From Oceaniferula spumae (GTDB taxonomy: Bacteria > Verrucomicrobiota > Verrucomicrobiia > Verrucomicrobiales > Akkermansiaceae), in contig NZ_AP026866.1 in the NCBI RefSeq assembly GCF_042849255.1, positions 4,154,001 through 4,218,000 of the forward strand: DNA of 64,000 nucleotides, written 5' to 3'. Below the pieces are notes generated by a model. That model saw only the letters and a list, made by a program, of their open reading frames with translations. It was not told the origin of the DNA and did no database searches. The position numbers and the translations under genes were made by a program. Below, in pieces: positions 62,359-64,000 of the stretch (its first letter is position 1; the number at the start of each line of letters is the position of its first letter).

Positions 62359-63111
62359 ATGTCCGCCATGAACGAGGTTTTATGGTCAAAACTCGCGGCT
62401 TATTCTATCGATCAGCCTGATGCCCAGTTTGCTTTCAGTGATCGGGTGGCACGGGAAAACAATTGGTCCCAAGAGTTCACAGCCCGTGTGATCGAGGAAT
62501 ACAAGCGCTTCATCTATTTGTGTTGTGAAGCAGGCCATCCGGTGACGCCGTCGGATGAGGTTGATCAGGTGTGGCACTTACACCTCTGCTACACGCGCTC
62601 ATACTGGCACGACCTTTGCCAAGGTGTGTTAGGTAAGCCCGTGCATCATGGCCCCACTAAAGGAGGTTCGGATGAAAGGGCGAAATACCATGATTGGTAT
62701 TCGAAGACCTTGGAGTCCTATCAGAAGCATTTTGGCACCACACCACCAGTGGATGTTTGGCCGCCGGCCAAAATCCGTTTTGCCAACAGGCGAGACTGCC
62801 GAGTGGATCGTTCACGCAACTGGGTAGTGCCGCATAGCGTGGTCTGGAAGTCAGCCGCCGCTGCAGGAATACTCGTCGGACTTGCCGGCTGCACCCATAT
62901 GCTGGCCAAGCAGAATGATTTTGAGTTGTGGCTCGCCATCATCATTTTATCGTTTGTCGTGCTTATGGTGATGATCATTAAATTCGGCAAAGGTGGGGGT
63001 GGCTCAGGCGGTTGCGGAGGAGCCGGTGGCACCGGAGGAGCTGGTGGCGATTGCGGGTCAGGTTGCAGCAGCTGCGGTGGTGGTTGTGGCGGCGGCTGCG
63101 GAGGAGGTTAA
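62359..63111 (+). CDS. Glycine-rich domain protein with Cys-rich membrane-proximal tail
   Basis: 250 residues (start MSAMNEVLW at 62359; 62368 is a close alternative). Residues 10-130 form a domain conserved in glycine-rich (GRDP-like) proteins: FAFSDRVARENNWSQEF, RFIYLCCEAGHPVTPSDEVDQVWHLHLCYTRSYW, with two His/Trp clusters. Two membrane helices follow (AAAAGILVGLAGC and LWLAIIILSFVVLMVMII), then a tail of Gly blocks with six Cys. It is preceded by the secretion genes and overlaps nothing; the 63012 frame of pdxH runs through it only as a spurious extension. Confidence 0.75.
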   Translation: MSAMNEVLWSKLAAYSIDQPDAQFAFSDRVARENNWSQEFTARVIEEYKRFIYLCCEAGHPVTPSDEVDQVWHLHLCYTRSYWHDLCQGVLGKPVHHGPTKGGSDERAKYHDWYSKTLESYQKHFGTTPPVDVWPPAKIRFANRRDCRVDRSRNWVVPHSVVWKSAAAAGILVGLAGCTHMLAKQNDFELWLAIIILSFVVLMVMIIKFGKGGGGSGGCGGAGGTGGAGGDCGSGCSSCGGGCGGGCGGG

Positions 63112-63152
63112 AAAAATCCTGCTTAATTTGTGAATCCTGTCTAGAAACAAGC

Positions 63153-63803
63153 ATGTCCAAGAGCAGAGAGGAAATTGCCGCAATGCGGGAGGAATACGGC
63201 AGTCGGGAATTGCGCCGCAAGGATATGGCGGCCGATCCTATCGAACAGTTCGAGCAGTGGTTCGCCGAGGCCCGTGAAGTTCAGTTGCATGAACCGAATG
63301 CTCTAACATTATCCACCATTGGTCTCGACGGCTGCCCAGCCTCGCGCACCGTTCTGATGAAATTTTTCGACGAGAATGGATTTGTTTTTTACACCAACTA
63401 CGGCAGCGCCAAGGCGAGGGAAATTGAAGCAGTTCCAAAAGCTGCGATGCTATTTGCCTGGCTGCAGTTAGAGCGTCAGGTGCGCATCGAAGGCAGCGTG
63501 GAAAAGGTGAGTGCAGCGGAGTCGTTAAAATACTTCGCCTCCCGCCCGAGAGACAGCCAGATCGGAGCTTGGGTGTCGGATCAATCGAGCGTTATTGATT
63601 CCCGCGCATTGTTGCTCAACAAAATGGAGGAGCTCAAAGCCAAGTTCAAAGGAGGCGATGTGCCACTTCCATCATTCTGGGGCGGATACCGGGTGATTCC
63701 CGAAAGGATCGAGTTCTGGCAGGGAGGGAAAGGTCGCGTGCACGATCGATTCCGCTACACCCGAGCAGGGGACAGCTGGATGATAGACCGGCTGGCGCCG
63801 TAA
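63153..63803 (+). CDS. pdxH: Pyridoxamine 5'-phosphate oxidase
   Basis: 216 residues from ATG 63153. FMN-dependent last step of PLP synthesis. Motifs: PNALTLSTIGLDGCPASRTVLMKFFDENGFVFYTNYGSAKAREIE, MLFAWLQLERQVRIEGSV, FASRPRDSQIGAWVSDQSS, PSFWGGYRVIPERIEFWQGG and C-terminal RLAP. Starts 41 bases after the Gly-rich gene. Confidence 0.96.
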   Translation: MSKSREEIAAMREEYGSRELRRKDMAADPIEQFEQWFAEAREVQLHEPNALTLSTIGLDGCPASRTVLMKFFDENGFVFYTNYGSAKAREIEAVPKAAMLFAWLQLERQVRIEGSVEKVSAAESLKYFASRPRDSQIGAWVSDQSSVIDSRALLLNKMEELKAKFKGGDVPLPSFWGGYRVIPERIEFWQGGKGRVHDRFRYTRAGDSWMIDRLAP

Positions 63804-63819
63804 GCCTTGCAGCCAAGAG

Positions 63820-64000
63820 TTAGATTCCTAACACGTCATTAGCCTTCTTGCGGATTTCGCGGTAGGTCATGACGTCTTCCTTCATGTTCTTGCTGAAGCC
63901 AGGAACCATGCTGGTGAGCTTGTCGCCCCATTGATCGAGTTTGTCAGGGAAACACTTGCTGATCACCTCCAGCATCACGGAAACTGAGCAGGAGGCGCCG
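63820..64000 (-). CDS. mqo: Malate:quinone oxidoreductase, C-terminal fragment (cut by right edge)
   Basis: Only the last 59 codons are present: GASCSVSVMLEVISKCFPDKLDQWGDKL and MVPGFSKNMKE, then a short tail ending DVLGI. The order GASxxxSxMLEVxxKCF followed by a KLxxMVP-type segment matches the C-terminal end of Mqo, the FAD enzyme that oxidises malate and passes electrons to quinone. The family call rests on a short stretch only. It converges with pdxH, 16 bases apart. Confidence 0.7.
   Translation of the reverse strand, partial: GASCSVSVMLEVISKCFPDKLDQWGDKLTSMVPGFSKNMKEDVMTYREIRKKANDVLGI

Noticed and set aside
63012..63152. N-terminal extension of pdxH rich in Arg and Trp
   Set aside because: It runs through the Gly repeats of the upstream gene in another frame; the conserved protein begins at 63153.
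62978..63220. Arg/His/Leu-rich frame opposite the Gly-rich tail
   Set aside because: It is a by-product of the GGTGGC repeats and has no independent support.
1..64000. CRISPR arrays, transposases, phage genes, rRNA genes
   Set aside because: I looked for evenly spaced repeats, DDE or tyrosine recombinase motifs and phage structural genes and saw none.

Overview
The window reads as chromosomal DNA of a Gram-negative, outer-membrane bacterium of the phylum Verrucomicrobiota, probably class Verrucomicrobiae. Pointers are an N-methylated-pilin-like giant protein of the Verru_Chthon cassette A type, a lysine/alanine-rich histone H1-like arm fused to a DksA/TraR domain, an SHD1-like domain on a secreted thioredoxin-fold lipoprotein, a sulfatase, a periplasmic kelch mutarotase fused to a sodium:solute symporter, and a general lack of Shine-Dalgarno sequences even before ribosomal protein genes. 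Gene density is high. I see no phage, insertion sequence, CRISPR array or complete tRNA/rRNA gene.

Layout: 1-4.5 kb is a sialic acid catabolic operon (nanA end, mutarotase-transporter fusion, N-acylglucosamine 2-epimerase). 4.5-6.1 kb is an AT-richer islet with two related tRNA-Thr-3'-end-like sequences, an unknown gene and a small lipoprotein. 6.1-10 kb holds a ThuA protein, an EF-hand protein, DAHP synthase, a TM2 protein and a PAS-AraC regulator divergent from a long PutA (10.1-13.7 kb). 14-20.3 kb carries outer-membrane genes (beta-barrel, TamA, TamB), then alanine racemase. 21.8-24.2 kb has an unknown gene, a redoxin-like protein without a CXXC and a secreted basic-secretory-type metallopeptidase. 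24.3-27.7 kb is a tight modABC-like transporter operon ending in an Old Yellow Enzyme. 27.7-29.9 kb has a sulfatase and an alpha/beta hydrolase. 30.2-34.6 kb has the giant pilin-like protein and a secreted partner.

34.8-37.5 kb is zwf-opcA (oxidative pentose phosphate entry), followed by a FadL-type porin, an HTH-MBL fusion, a NUDIX hydrolase, a metallophosphoesterase and an ABC-2 exporter operon. 44-46.5 kb has a lipoprotein, rpsP and obgE. 46.6-50.7 kb has lipoproteins, a YdjY/toroid gene pair and trxB. 50.8-53.7 kb is the trkA-trkH potassium uptake pair. 54.4-58.4 kb holds the thioredoxin/SHD1 lipoprotein, the H1-DksA fusion, rpmG (57 codons), rpsR and folE2. 58.4-64 kb has a CHAP hydrolase, pilB/gspE and pilC/gspF-type secretion genes, a Gly/Cys-rich membrane protein, pdxH and the 3' end of a probable mqo cut by the right edge.

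Most of the window is core metabolism and envelope biology. The less explained parts are: a short RNA hairpin directly after the obgE and folE2 stop codons, whose two copies differ only by transitions that keep pairing through G-U; the H1-DksA fusion beside Zn-ligand-free L33/S18 and FolE2; the HTH-metallo-beta-lactamase fusion; and the tRNA-end-like repeats around an unknown gene. All family calls come from reading translated sequence by eye; no database search was run.
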